This document shows, in pieces, positions 16,600 through 24,351 of a DNA stretch of 38,394 nucleotides; position 1 is the first letter of the stretch; each line of letters opens with the position of its first letter. The notes beneath the pieces were generated by a model, which was not told the DNA's origin, did not search any database, and saw nothing but the letters and a program-made list of their open reading frames with translations. Source of the stretch: an uncultured Dehalococcoidia bacterium (lineage in GTDB: Bacteria > Chloroflexota > Dehalococcoidia > Lucifugimonadales > Lucifugimonadaceae); the NCBI GenBank assembly GCA_913052475.1, contig CAJXEJ010000022.1, forward strand, positions 1-38,394, in the 5' to 3' direction. The translations under genes were made by a program, and so were the position numbers.

Positions 16600-16833
16600 A
16601 TGCACATCACTGTAGAAGTACTGAATTCAGCCGACAAGATACTGCCCGAGGGTGGCAAGTTGGCAACTATTGAGCTCCCTGAAGGTAGCACTGTTGGTGA
16701 TGCAATGAGAGCTCTGGGAACGCCTGACACGTCCCAGTGGAACGCCGCTATAAGCGGAGAGTTGGTTTACGCCGACACTGTGGTGAGTGATGGTGATAGC
16801 ATCTTGGTTTTCACACCGATCCAAGGTGGCTGA
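16600..16833 (+). CDS. MoaD/ThiS-family beta-grasp sulfur carrier (paralogue 2)
   Basis: A 77-residue protein from ATG 16600 (or 79 from GTG 16594). It has the MoaD pattern with IELPEGSTVGDAMRALG in the middle and ends DSILVFTPIQGG. The Gly-Gly is the true C-terminus, so it could be adenylated and thiolated normally, unlike paralogue 1 at 9608. It lies 37 nt before AOR-3 on the same strand. The family supplies sulfur for the pterin dithiolene; pairing with an AOR suggests tungstopterin supply. A role as a dedicated AOR partner is possible but not shown. Confidence 0.85.
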   Translation: MHITVEVLNSADKILPEGGKLATIELPEGSTVGDAMRALGTPDTSQWNAAISGELVYADTVVSDGDSILVFTPIQGG

Positions 16834-16870
16834 TTCATCGATATTTTCGACGAAACATAAGGAGAATGAC

Positions 16871-18769
16871 TTGCAAGGCGTAGCTGGAAAAATACTTAGA
16901 GTGAATCTGACCGCAGGAACGACTACTGTCGACACCCCTGATGAGTCGTTCTACCGAAAATATCTCGGCGGTGCGGGCTTCGTCTCGTACTTCTTGCTGA
17001 AAGAGGTCCCACAGGGCATAGATCCACTTTCACCAGAAAATAAGATCATTTTCGCGCTCGGTCCTATGACCGGGCTCCCGATGCCGGGTGCATCAAGAAA
17101 CTGCGTTGGTGCCAAGTCGCCACTCACCGGTGGATACGCGAAGACCGAAGTCGGCGGATTCTGGCCAATGGCCCTCAAGAAAGCCGGCTACGACGCCGTC
17201 ATCGTCGAAGGCAAGTCACCAAAACCCGTATACCTGTTCGTCACCGACAAGACCGTTGAAATCCGAAGTGCAGAGCACCTCTGGGGTAAGACGGTAATGG
17301 AGACCGAGGACACTCTCAAAGAAGAAACCGGCCTCAAGAACCTACGCACCTGCTCAATCGGCATCGGTGGCGAAAACATGGTCAAGTACGCCTGCGTCAT
17401 TAACGATTTGAAAGACGCAGCAGGTCGTGGCGGTGTTGGTGCCGTAATGGGTTCGAAGAACCTGAAATCCATCGCAGCATTCGGTCGATGGAATCCTGAT
17501 GTCGCCGATCCAGCGAAAATTCGCGAGCTCACACTGTACATGAACCAGAACTACTACGACCTCCCACTGTTCGGGAAAGCAATGCACGACGTTGGCACCG
17601 GCGAACACAGCATGATGATGGGTGGAAACGAAGTCGGAAACATGCCGTCCCACAACTTCGGCAGAAACGATTTTCCGGAAACGGAAAAAATCACAGCCAC
17701 CACAACTATGGAAACCTATGGCACGGGCATGGAAGCTTGTGCAGCCTGCGCTATTCGCTGTAAGAAGACGGTCGAAATCGGCTCCCCATGGAATGTCAAC
17801 AAGCGAAACGGCGGACCAGAATACGAATCTCTGGGTTCCCTGGGTTCAACGTGTGGCGTCGGTGATCTCGCTGCCATCTGTAAAGCTAATGAACTGGCAA
17901 ACCTGTATTCGCTCGATACCATCTCGTTAGGTGTATCAATCGCTTTCGGTATGGAATGCTTCGAAAACGAAATTCTCACGCTCGAAGACACCGGCGGAAT
18001 CGATCTCCGTTTCGGTAACGCCGAAGCGATGCTGCAAATGGTGGAAGCCATTGCAAGACGAGAAGGTATCGGCGACTTACTTGCCGAAGGTGTCAGGGCC
18101 GCTTCCGAGAAAATCGGACAGGGTTCAGATGAGTACGCGATACATGTCAAAGGCCTCGAACTGCCAATGCACGACCCACGAGTCAAGCAAGGTCTCGGTG
18201 TCGTCTACTCTGTCGAAGCACATGGAGCAGACCACTGCGCCGGAATGCACGACACTGCGATGACTCAGGACAGCGCAGGATTCGAGCACATGCGAGGTAT
18301 GGGCGCTACCCGGCCTCTACCAGCCGATGACCTCAGTGCCGAGAAGGTCGCCAGCCAGAAGGCTGCTCACCTCCACAGCCTGTTCCGTGATTCAGCAACG
18401 GTCTGCTCTTTCGTACCGTGGACTGTTACACAACAGGTTGAAGCCATCGCTGCCGTAACAGGATGGGGTTACACGATTCACGAAGCACTCGCAGTGGCGG
18501 AGAGAGTTGCCACACTCGGCAGGATCTTCAATATGCGAGAAGGCATCTTGATGGACAAGGATGTCCTACCAAGACGGATGTTCGGACCAACTCCGACAGG
18601 CGGTCTCAAGAACGGCGGTATCGACGAAGACAAGATGAACAATGCAATCGGGTTATTTTATGGCATGATGGGATGGGACGAGAATACCGGAGTGCCAAGT
18701 CGTTGGAAGCTCGGTGAACTCGGAATTGAATGGGCTGCTGAAGAAATGCCCGAAGCAGCGACCGTCTGA
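16871..18769 (+). CDS. Aldehyde:ferredoxin oxidoreductase family protein (AOR-3)
   Basis: A 632-residue AOR paralogue. The start is TTG 16871 with AAGGAG six nt upstream and family similarity from the first residues (GKILRVNLTAG); an open extension back to 16787 overlaps the MoaD-like gene and is rejected. DAAGRGGVGAVMGSK (182-196) is the pterin site. Cluster cysteines are C290, C293 and C297 (CAACAIRC) with C512 in TVCSFVPW. PEYES (316-320), LDTISLG and LPMHDPR are the other family marks. It pairs with the MoaD-like gene just upstream. The substrate is unknown; H455 in GADHC matches the conserved HGADH segment. A hairpin follows at 18798-18825. Confidence 0.93.
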   Translation: MQGVAGKILRVNLTAGTTTVDTPDESFYRKYLGGAGFVSYFLLKEVPQGIDPLSPENKIIFALGPMTGLPMPGASRNCVGAKSPLTGGYAKTEVGGFWPMALKKAGYDAVIVEGKSPKPVYLFVTDKTVEIRSAEHLWGKTVMETEDTLKEETGLKNLRTCSIGIGGENMVKYACVINDLKDAAGRGGVGAVMGSKNLKSIAAFGRWNPDVADPAKIRELTLYMNQNYYDLPLFGKAMHDVGTGEHSMMMGGNEVGNMPSHNFGRNDFPETEKITATTTMETYGTGMEACAACAIRCKKTVEIGSPWNVNKRNGGPEYESLGSLGSTCGVGDLAAICKANELANLYSLDTISLGVSIAFGMECFENEILTLEDTGGIDLRFGNAEAMLQMVEAIARREGIGDLLAEGVRAASEKIGQGSDEYAIHVKGLELPMHDPRVKQGLGVVYSVEAHGADHCAGMHDTAMTQDSAGFEHMRGMGATRPLPADDLSAEKVASQKAAHLHSLFRDSATVCSFVPWTVTQQVEAIAAVTGWGYTIHEALAVAERVATLGRIFNMREGILMDKDVLPRRMFGPTPTGGLKNGGIDEDKMNNAIGLFYGMMGWDENTGVPSRWKLGELGIEWAAEEMPEAATV

Positions 18770-18797
18770 TCCCAACTCAGCCAAGTTGATCAAGAAA

Positions 18798-18825
18798 CAG
18801 GCCTCGACCTATCAGTCGGGGCCTG
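18798..18825 (-). terminator. Hairpin terminator between convergent genes, best in minus direction
   Basis: An 11-bp stem (CAGGCCTCGAC / GTCGGGGCCTG, with one wobble pair) has a 6-nt loop. On the minus strand it is followed by TTTCTTG, suiting the gene at 18847-20049. On the plus strand there is no T-run, though the hairpin may still slow transcription from AOR-3. Confidence 0.65.
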
Positions 18826-18846
18826 TACGCGACCGGAAGAGGATGA

Positions 18847-20049
18847 TCACGATCCCGAAGACAACCCGCTCCTGACGCCCGCGATTAACGCCATCTGGTT
18901 GATCGAAACCGGACATATCGCCACGCATGCCGCACACATCGTACAGCTCATCAATGCCGACTCACCGCCAATCGACTCAATAGTTGTCCGTTTTGGTGGG
19001 GGCGGAACCTCACCTTCCGATGTACCGAGCAAGACAGGTGCCCGCTCGAGCATGAATCGTTTCATATGTTGTACGACCCTGCGTGGTGATAGCGAACTAC
19101 CGTCCGCCCTTACCGGACATTGATCTTCACAGCGTCCGCAATTCGTACAGGCGTCGAGACTCAACAACTGTCGCCAGGTCATGTCCGGCAGATCGGCTAT
19201 TCGTTCAGATTCGAAACTGGCAGCATCCTCGGGTGTAACCGGTAAATCACGCTGCCTGAGCAAGATGTGGAGTGGACTTATCACAATATGAGTTAATCGC
19301 CCGAATCTAACAGCCATGTAGGCGAATCCCGACAAGAACATGATCGCGTGTATCCACCAGAACACCAGGTGCAACGTCTCAAGCACCGCAGGTGTTCCTC
19401 CGAACCAAATCAACATTTTGGCTACGCCCCACCCGATCGGCGACCAGACAGAATCTTCCGGGTTATACAGCGCCGAAGAACTATTTAGTTCTGTCGCACC
19501 TATTCGCATACCTTCAACTAAGTATCCGGTAAGAATCAGCAGCAACAGCAAGGCAATAACCACACCCGCATTGAACTTAGTGGGTATCCGGCTGGGACGA
19601 ATCACGTAGCGGCGGTAAGCGGCCATCACCAGCCCAACTGTTGCTAGCAATCCTCCAGCATCCCACATAAATCCGGTTTGAACTACGTAACTCACCGTCG
19701 GCATTGTCCAACCAAGATGTCGGCTTGCGTAAAACTCGAGTCCTGTCAAAACTGTGGCCACCAGCAAAATCAAGAAACCCCAGAAAATGAACAGGTGCAT
19801 CACGCCGGGATAGTGCTCGTGCCTTATCAATTTTCGATGCAACAAAACATCGTCCAATAGATATTTGGAGAACGCCTTTAGTCTTTCACTCCATGGCTCC
19901 AGATTGTCAACGGACGACCCCAATCGCCAGATCCGTGTACGTCGCCAGAGTGCATAGACCGCCATAGCCAAAACTATTCCGGCGGCAAAATTAACCAGCG
20001 CGCCGAACATTGGGTACCCAACATTCCAATATTCTTCTCGACCAAGCAT
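18847..20049 (-). CDS. Membrane cytochrome b / 2x[4Fe-4S] electron-transfer protein, HdrE/NarI-like with ferredoxin domain
   Basis: A 400-residue protein. Its N-terminal two thirds have about five hydrophobic helices (around 13-35, 82-105, 130-146, 160-178 and 222-248), with H85, H227 and H234 as possible heme b ligands, like the gamma subunit of nitrate reductase or the Hdr/Dsr membrane subunits. The C-terminal domain carries two 4Fe-4S sites: C301, C304, C307 and C311 (CTNCGRCEDQC), and C369, C372, C375 and C379 (CTMCAACVAIC). It could move electrons between a soluble ferredoxin and the quinone pool. The CCG-domain subunit usual in HdrD/GlpC-type complexes is missing both in this protein and next to it. 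Its place after three AORs suggests it takes their electrons; this is inference. Confidence 0.85.
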   Translation of the reverse strand: MLGREEYWNVGYPMFGALVNFAAGIVLAMAVYALWRRTRIWRLGSSVDNLEPWSERLKAFSKYLLDDVLLHRKLIRHEHYPGVMHLFIFWGFLILLVATVLTGLEFYASRHLGWTMPTVSYVVQTGFMWDAGGLLATVGLVMAAYRRYVIRPSRIPTKFNAGVVIALLLLLILTGYLVEGMRIGATELNSSSALYNPEDSVWSPIGWGVAKMLIWFGGTPAVLETLHLVFWWIHAIMFLSGFAYMAVRFGRLTHIVISPLHILLRQRDLPVTPEDAASFESERIADLPDMTWRQLLSLDACTNCGRCEDQCPVRADGSSLSPRRVVQHMKRFMLERAPVLLGTSEGEVPPPPKRTTIESIGGESALMSCTMCAACVAICPVSINQMALIAGVRSGLSSGS

Positions 20050-20218
20050 TAGTGACCCAGATTGCGTCCGCTTTTATCCAATCGGAGCACCACATCATAT
20101 GCACCCATGGATTCTATTGGCACAGCGTATCTAATTAATTGACCCGCAAACCGTCCGAACTCCGACACCAAATCGCAAAAAGTGCAATCTAACGATCAAT
20201 ACGACGAGTTGAATTCAA

Positions 20219-20242
20219 AGACCCAGCCTTGCGACTGGGTCT
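20219..20242 (-). terminator. Terminator downstream of tRNA-Pro
   Basis: AGACCCAG and CTGGGTCT form a perfect 8-bp stem with an 8-nt loop. In the minus direction TTGAATTC follows, a short T-run. It lies 17 nt past the tRNA 3' end. Confidence 0.65.
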
Positions 20243-20259
20243 ATGTTCGGATTCTGGGT

Positions 20260-20334
20260 TGGTCGGGGTGGCAAGGTTCGAACTTGCGACCCCCCGCTCC
20301 CAAAGCGGGTGCGCTACCACTGCGCCACACCCCG
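20260..20334 (-). tRNA. tRNA-Pro(TGG)
   Basis: A cloverleaf of 75 nt on the minus strand. The acceptor CGGGGTG pairs with CACCCCG, followed by discriminator A and an encoded CCA. The D stem is GCGC/GCGC. The anticodon stem CCCGC/GCGGG holds loop TTTGGGA, so the anticodon is TGG. The T arm is GCAAG-TTCGAAC-CTTGC. Confidence 0.96.
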
Positions 20335-20697
20335 ACACGATAACTCGTCCGGCAAGCGGAACAGAGCAACCTGACTATTGTAGAACCGTAAACGCGCAAT
20401 CACATAACCGAATTCAATCAATTCTGGGCGAACTTCGAAAACTCGTCTTACAAACTGCGTATTGGTGTTAGTAAACAACGACTCACCGAAAGTTAAACTT
20501 TCGACATATTGCGCATTTCGCCCAGAAATCTGGTGCCAGATGTGTAGGAATTCCGCAGTTCAAGCGCGAGCGTTAATAGCGAGAACGGCAATAACGACTG
20601 TTCTCGATTTTATTTTGAATAGATTTCTAGGAAAAGCGCGGATCCCACAGCCAGCGAAGGGGACTGCGACGGAGTTCTAGCAACGGTAACCCTACGC
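20335..20697. other. Intergenic region, tRNA-Pro promoter side and MFS leader
   Basis: About 360 bases with no credible gene. A TACAAT hexamer on the minus strand at 20377-20382 lies about 42 nt before the tRNA and could be its -10 box, but no good -35 box accompanies it. Confidence 0.35.
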
Positions 20698-22005
20698 ATG
20701 CTCCACCGACGAATCACAACGCAACCTGTCGGTGCATCCACCTCAAAAAGCCGACCTGTCCGACGTCTTCGACGTGGTCATCCTCTCGGCGTACTCCGCA
20801 ATAGCCAGTACCGACGCTACTGGGCTGCCGGGTTTGTCACTTTCACCGGATTCAACATGCAGATGCTGATTCGTGGGTGGATGATGTACGACCTCACGCA
20901 CTCCCCACTCATGGTCACGATGGTCACGGCAGCAATGATGATGCCGATGCTCTTCCTATCGCTGGTCGGTGGCGCACTGGCCGATCGAGTCGACCGCAAG
21001 AAACTTACGATCGCAGCCGACATCTCGCTGCTTAGCAGTTTCGTCGCTCTATTCGCAGTTTCGGCTGCAGGAATCATAGCCCCTTGGCACATCATCGCAA
21101 TCTCTGTAGCCAACGGAATCGCCTTCTCGCTGGCTGTCTCAGCTCGTCAGGCATTGATCTCGGGTCTAGTTCATCGCGAACAGATGCGAACCGCCGTCGG
21201 ACTTTCAGCAACAACCTATAACTCAGCTCAAATCATCGGACCTGCAATCGGTGGTGTATTGCTACCGCTAATGGGCGCAACTTGGGCACTCGGTGTCAGT
21301 GCAGTCATAGTTTTGCCGTCACTGATTCTCTACGCATCGTTGAATCCAGTACACCACACGAGCGTGAACGACGCGAAAGGCTCGATCCTCGAAAACGTCA
21401 AAGCCGGTCTGGCGTACGCGTTCCAGAACAAGACACTCCGATTCCTGATGCTCGGTGCGATGGTGATGATCCTCACAGTAGGCCCATTCCAATCGCTAAT
21501 GCCGGTATTTGCTGAAGACGTACTGAAAGTTGGTGCAGGCGGACTCGGCGTTCTGATGCTTGCCGCAGGTGTCGGAGCCTTGATCGGCTCGATCAGCGTT
21601 GTGGCGATCGGAGAGAACGTTGGTCATCAAAAACTCGAACTCATCTTTGGCCTACTTGCAGCAGCGAGCCTCACGGCGTTCGCACTCTCCCCATGGTTCG
21701 CCCTCTCGATCATCCTCGTGAGCATCACTGCCTACGCAACGACTGGATTCATGGTTGTGAACATGACGGTCGTCCAAATCAGCACCCCTGACTACATCCG
21801 GGGCAGAGTCGTAAGCGTGCGCTTCCTCGTGATCGGACTCATGCCGTTCGGAGCACTCTCAATGGGTGGTACTGCCGAATCATTGGGTGCACCGACCGCA
21901 GTCGCCTTCATCGCAGGCGTCGGAGCAGCCGGTTTTGCGCTGGTACAGATAGCTTCCTGGATTTTCACACGTTCAGACTCTCAGCGAACTCCCAGCAATC
22001 TGTAA
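20698..22005 (+). CDS. MFS transporter, EntS/MFS_3-like exporter
   Basis: A 435-residue protein with about 12 membrane helices. The order matches MFS_3 family exporters: NSQYRRYWAAGFVTF opening helix 1, then GGALADRVDRKKL at the helix 2-3 loop, the main MFS signature. The segment VSARQALISGLVHREQMRTA and the later NSAQIIGPAIGGVLL are typical. The N-terminal 35 residues are basic and cytoplasmic. No clear ribosome site precedes ATG 20698. It stands alone on the plus strand. Members export siderophores or drugs; the substrate here is unknown. Confidence 0.85.
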   Translation: MLHRRITTQPVGASTSKSRPVRRLRRGHPLGVLRNSQYRRYWAAGFVTFTGFNMQMLIRGWMMYDLTHSPLMVTMVTAAMMMPMLFLSLVGGALADRVDRKKLTIAADISLLSSFVALFAVSAAGIIAPWHIIAISVANGIAFSLAVSARQALISGLVHREQMRTAVGLSATTYNSAQIIGPAIGGVLLPLMGATWALGVSAVIVLPSLILYASLNPVHHTSVNDAKGSILENVKAGLAYAFQNKTLRFLMLGAMVMILTVGPFQSLMPVFAEDVLKVGAGGLGVLMLAAGVGALIGSISVVAIGENVGHQKLELIFGLLAAASLTAFALSPWFALSIILVSITAYATTGFMVVNMTVVQISTPDYIRGRVVSVRFLVIGLMPFGALSMGGTAESLGAPTAVAFIAGVGAAGFALVQIASWIFTRSDSQRTPSNL

Positions 22006-22437
22006 TTCAACAGTAAGAACTCGCGAATAAAACTATTTCTAATCGAGTAATTCGATGTCGGACCAACGCCCGTGCCCGGCGCGAGTTACTCAAAACATAC
22101 GGGCGATCATAGTTAAAGGCGACGTTCCGGCCGCGTCTTCCTCAACAGGTGAGAAGAGAGTTCAAATGATCGTTTTCAAGGCGTGCACTCGACGTCAAAG
22201 TGATGTCCACGTTAAGGACGACCAATACGGCAAGTATTTCCACTGCATGTCAATGCGGCGCTACTACCGAGGTACTCGATCGCATTGAAATGGGGATACT
22301 GCACGAAATAGGGTGAAACGTTGCCGCACCGATCTAACGGTGTTGCACAATTCGGAGTGTCGCTCACAACCAACATGGGATAGCATCCCTGCCTGCACGG
22401 ATTCGTTCTGAACCCGCAAAATAAAGGCAGCTTACGC
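22006..22437. other. Gene-poor stretch holding a zinc-ribbon remnant
   Basis: About 430 bases between the MFS exporter and the dehydratase. Apart from the remnant at 22166-22288, no gene, RNA or strong hairpin was seen. Confidence 0.4.
22166..22288 (+). pseudogene. Remnant of a small zinc-ribbon protein that has lost its cysteines
   Basis: From ATG 22166, with a GA-rich stretch upstream, the frame reads MIVFKACTRRQSDVHV then KDDQYGKYFHCMSMRRYY. This looks like small zinc-ribbon proteins of the form CPxCxGD...DQYGKYxxCxxCG. Here the first pair CxxC reads CTRR and the second reads CMSM, so one cysteine of each pair is gone and zinc binding is lost. The tail after RRYY is not conserved. Assignment rests on the short DQYGKYFHC core and the spacing. 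Confidence 0.45.
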
Positions 22438-23484
22438 TTGAAGATCACGTCCGTTAGTGCCGTTTACCCGAACTACAAACACACGGTGCCATCATGGCGC
22501 ACCCATCTCTGGCAAATCGTCGTCCGCGTCGAAACCGACGTGGGTCAAACCGGCTGGGGATACGGCGGTGGCGGTAAGGCCGCGGTCGAGATCATCAACG
22601 GACACTTCGCCGAGATCCTTGTCGGCAAACAGGTGAATTCGATTTCCGATATCTCAGATGTATGGGATTTTCTCTACTCCGAATCAATTCCGTACGGTCG
22701 CAAGGGCGTGGCGATCATGGCTTTGAGCGGAGTCGATCTGGCATTGTACGACGTCCTCGGCAAGGCCGAAGCCAAACCGGTCGCGGGTCTACTCGATCAC
22801 AAAATCAAGCCACGCATACGCTGCTACGCGACAGGCACCGATACTGACTACTACGCCGAGCTCGGATTCACCGCCCAAAAGATGCCCCATCGCTGGACTG
22901 GTGATGATTCGATCCTGGGTGCAGTAAATGTTGCCGAAAAAGCTCGCGCAGCCCTTGGTTCGGAAGCAGAAGTGATGTTCGACGTCTACATGTCGTGGAA
23001 TTCGGAAGCCACCCTGAAAATGCACGATGCCCTGAAACACGTTGGCATCCACTGGTATGAGGACGTGCTTACGCCCGACGATCTTCGTGAAATCGGCAAT
23101 CTTCGTCGCCAAATTCGACCAGTAAACATGGCGGGTGGTGAACACGAATTTACAGCTCATGGCTTCGCACAAATCGCTCGTGCGCAGGCATACGACATCT
23201 GGCAACCCGATATCACCTGGTGCGGCGGAATCACCGCCGGGCTACGAGTCGTCGAGATGGCAAAGGAAGCAAAGGCAGAAGTCGTGCCGCACCGAGGCGG
23301 TGAGCCCTGGGGGTTGCACCTTATAGCAGCTTCCGATTGCGCCGATTTTGCAGAACTTCTGCCGGGTGTTCGAGGCGGCGGCACAGATGATCTCTGGATC
23401 GGCGCACCCGAACCGGTCAACGGCTACATCGAGATCAGCGATGAACCAGGGTTCGGTGTGACACCGAATGAAGAGATGTTTTAG
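22438..23484 (+). CDS. Enolase-superfamily acid-sugar dehydratase, L-rhamnonate dehydratase-like
   Basis: A 348-residue MR-subgroup enzyme. Residues line up with L-rhamnonate dehydratase: QKMPHR (147-152) on strand 2, D182 in FDVYMSW, E208 in YEDV and E235 in GGEHE as metal ligands, then D258 in IWQPDITWCGGIT and H285 in VVPHRGG as the Asp-His dyad, 27 residues apart as in the known enzyme. It would dehydrate an acid sugar to a 2-keto-3-deoxy acid. The start is TTG 22438 with AAGG 10 nt upstream. It converges on an HpcH/RhmA-type aldolase at 23581-24351, the natural next step. The precise sugar acid is not readable; the strand-2 motif differs from the usual KMPIHHGP. Confidence 0.88.
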   Translation: MKITSVSAVYPNYKHTVPSWRTHLWQIVVRVETDVGQTGWGYGGGGKAAVEIINGHFAEILVGKQVNSISDISDVWDFLYSESIPYGRKGVAIMALSGVDLALYDVLGKAEAKPVAGLLDHKIKPRIRCYATGTDTDYYAELGFTAQKMPHRWTGDDSILGAVNVAEKARAALGSEAEVMFDVYMSWNSEATLKMHDALKHVGIHWYEDVLTPDDLREIGNLRRQIRPVNMAGGEHEFTAHGFAQIARAQAYDIWQPDITWCGGITAGLRVVEMAKEAKAEVVPHRGGEPWGLHLIAASDCADFAELLPGVRGGGTDDLWIGAPEPVNGYIEISDEPGFGVTPNEEMF

Positions 23485-23511
23485 GAACCCGATTCAGACC
23501 CATAAAATAAA

Positions 23512-23558
23512 AAGCTGATCAAGCCCTACTTAGTGCGACGTGCTGACCGGCTTCAGTT
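23512..23558 (+). terminator. Possible weak terminator between convergent genes
   Basis: CTG-ATC-AAGCC can pair with GGCTT-CAG across a long loop with a 3-nt bulge, followed by TTTTGATC. The stem is imperfect, so this is tentative. Confidence 0.25.
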
Positions 23559-23580
23559 TTGATCTCAGGGATGAAAACGC

Positions 23581-24351
23581 TTACTTCAGCGCCCGGGCAA
23601 TGCGCTCGCACGCCTGCATGTAAATCGTTGCATCGACATTGATCGACAGATACTGCACACCAAGATCGATGAGCCACTTGCCCATCTCAACATCCTTGGC
23701 ATATGAGCCGATCACCCTGCCCTGCGCCCGCGCCTTCGCAGCAGCCTCCTTGAGGGCATCCTCGACGATCTTCGAACGGACATCACCAGGAACACCGAGG
23801 GATTGCGAGATGTCGTAAGGACCGAGAAACAAAACGTCGATGCCGTCGACGGTCATGATTTCCTCAAGGTTGTTGAGCCCTTTTTGACCTTCGATATGAA
23901 CTACCGTCATGGTCTCTTCGTTCTGGCGCACAGGGTGGTCAACAGCATCATCTTTGTAGTAGTTGCCAGCTCGGGTAAAGACGGAAACACCTCGCTCACC
24001 CAAGGGAGCATACTTGGCCGCGTGAACTACTTTTTCAGCATCAGATTTCCGGTTGATTTGAGGAACCTGCACACCATCGGCTCCAATATCGAGCACACGA
24101 AGAATCGGCCATTCCTCGTTACCACCAACTCGAACGATCGGTGCGACACCAGTACCCTGCGCAGCGATCACCAGATCGGAAACCTTCTCCATCGAAAGCG
24201 GACCGTGCTCGGTATCTAGGATGCAAAAATCCATCCCGGCATAGCCAAGTGCGTCGATCATCGTTGCCGAGGGCACGATCGTGAACGGGCCAACTACAAC
24301 CTCGCCCGCCTGTAGCTTTTTCTTCAGTTCGCCTCGAATGGTTTTTTTCAT
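23581..24351 (-). CDS. HpcH/HpaI-family class II aldolase, 2-keto-3-deoxy-L-rhamnonate aldolase-like
   Basis: A 256-residue TIM-barrel aldolase. The start is ATG 24351 with AAGGGG a few nt upstream; an extension to 24438 is rejected because it lacks family similarity. Key segments are DFCILDTEHGP (41-51; catalytic His and acidic residues), PIVRVGG with the substrate-binding Arg, GVQVPQI, VVHIEGQKGL with the metal-binding Glu, and DVLFLGPYDIS. It cleaves 2-keto-3-deoxy acids to pyruvate and an aldehyde, with a divalent metal. It converges with a rhamnonate-dehydratase-like gene, so the two probably form a short pathway for a sugar acid. The aldehyde released could be oxidised further, for example by the AORs or dehydrogenases. 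Confidence 0.88.
   Translation of the reverse strand: MKKTIRGELKKKLQAGEVVVGPFTIVPSATMIDALGYAGMDFCILDTEHGPLSMEKVSDLVIAAQGTGVAPIVRVGGNEEWPILRVLDIGADGVQVPQINRKSDAEKVVHAAKYAPLGERGVSVFTRAGNYYKDDAVDHPVRQNEETMTVVHIEGQKGLNNLEEIMTVDGIDVLFLGPYDISQSLGVPGDVRSKIVEDALKEAAAKARAQGRVIGSYAKDVEMGKWLIDLGVQYLSINVDATIYMQACERIARALK

Noticed and set aside
16563-16600. TTGACA box as a promoter for the MoaD-like gene
   Set aside because: A TTGACA is present at 16566, but no -10 box follows at the right distance and the start codon is too close.
16787-16870. Extended N-terminus of AOR-3
   Set aside because: It overlaps the MoaD-like gene and lacks similarity; TTG 16871 with AAGGAG fits the family start.
20462-20680. 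72-residue open frame upstream of the MFS exporter
   Set aside because: No ribosome site, no family likeness and mixed composition.
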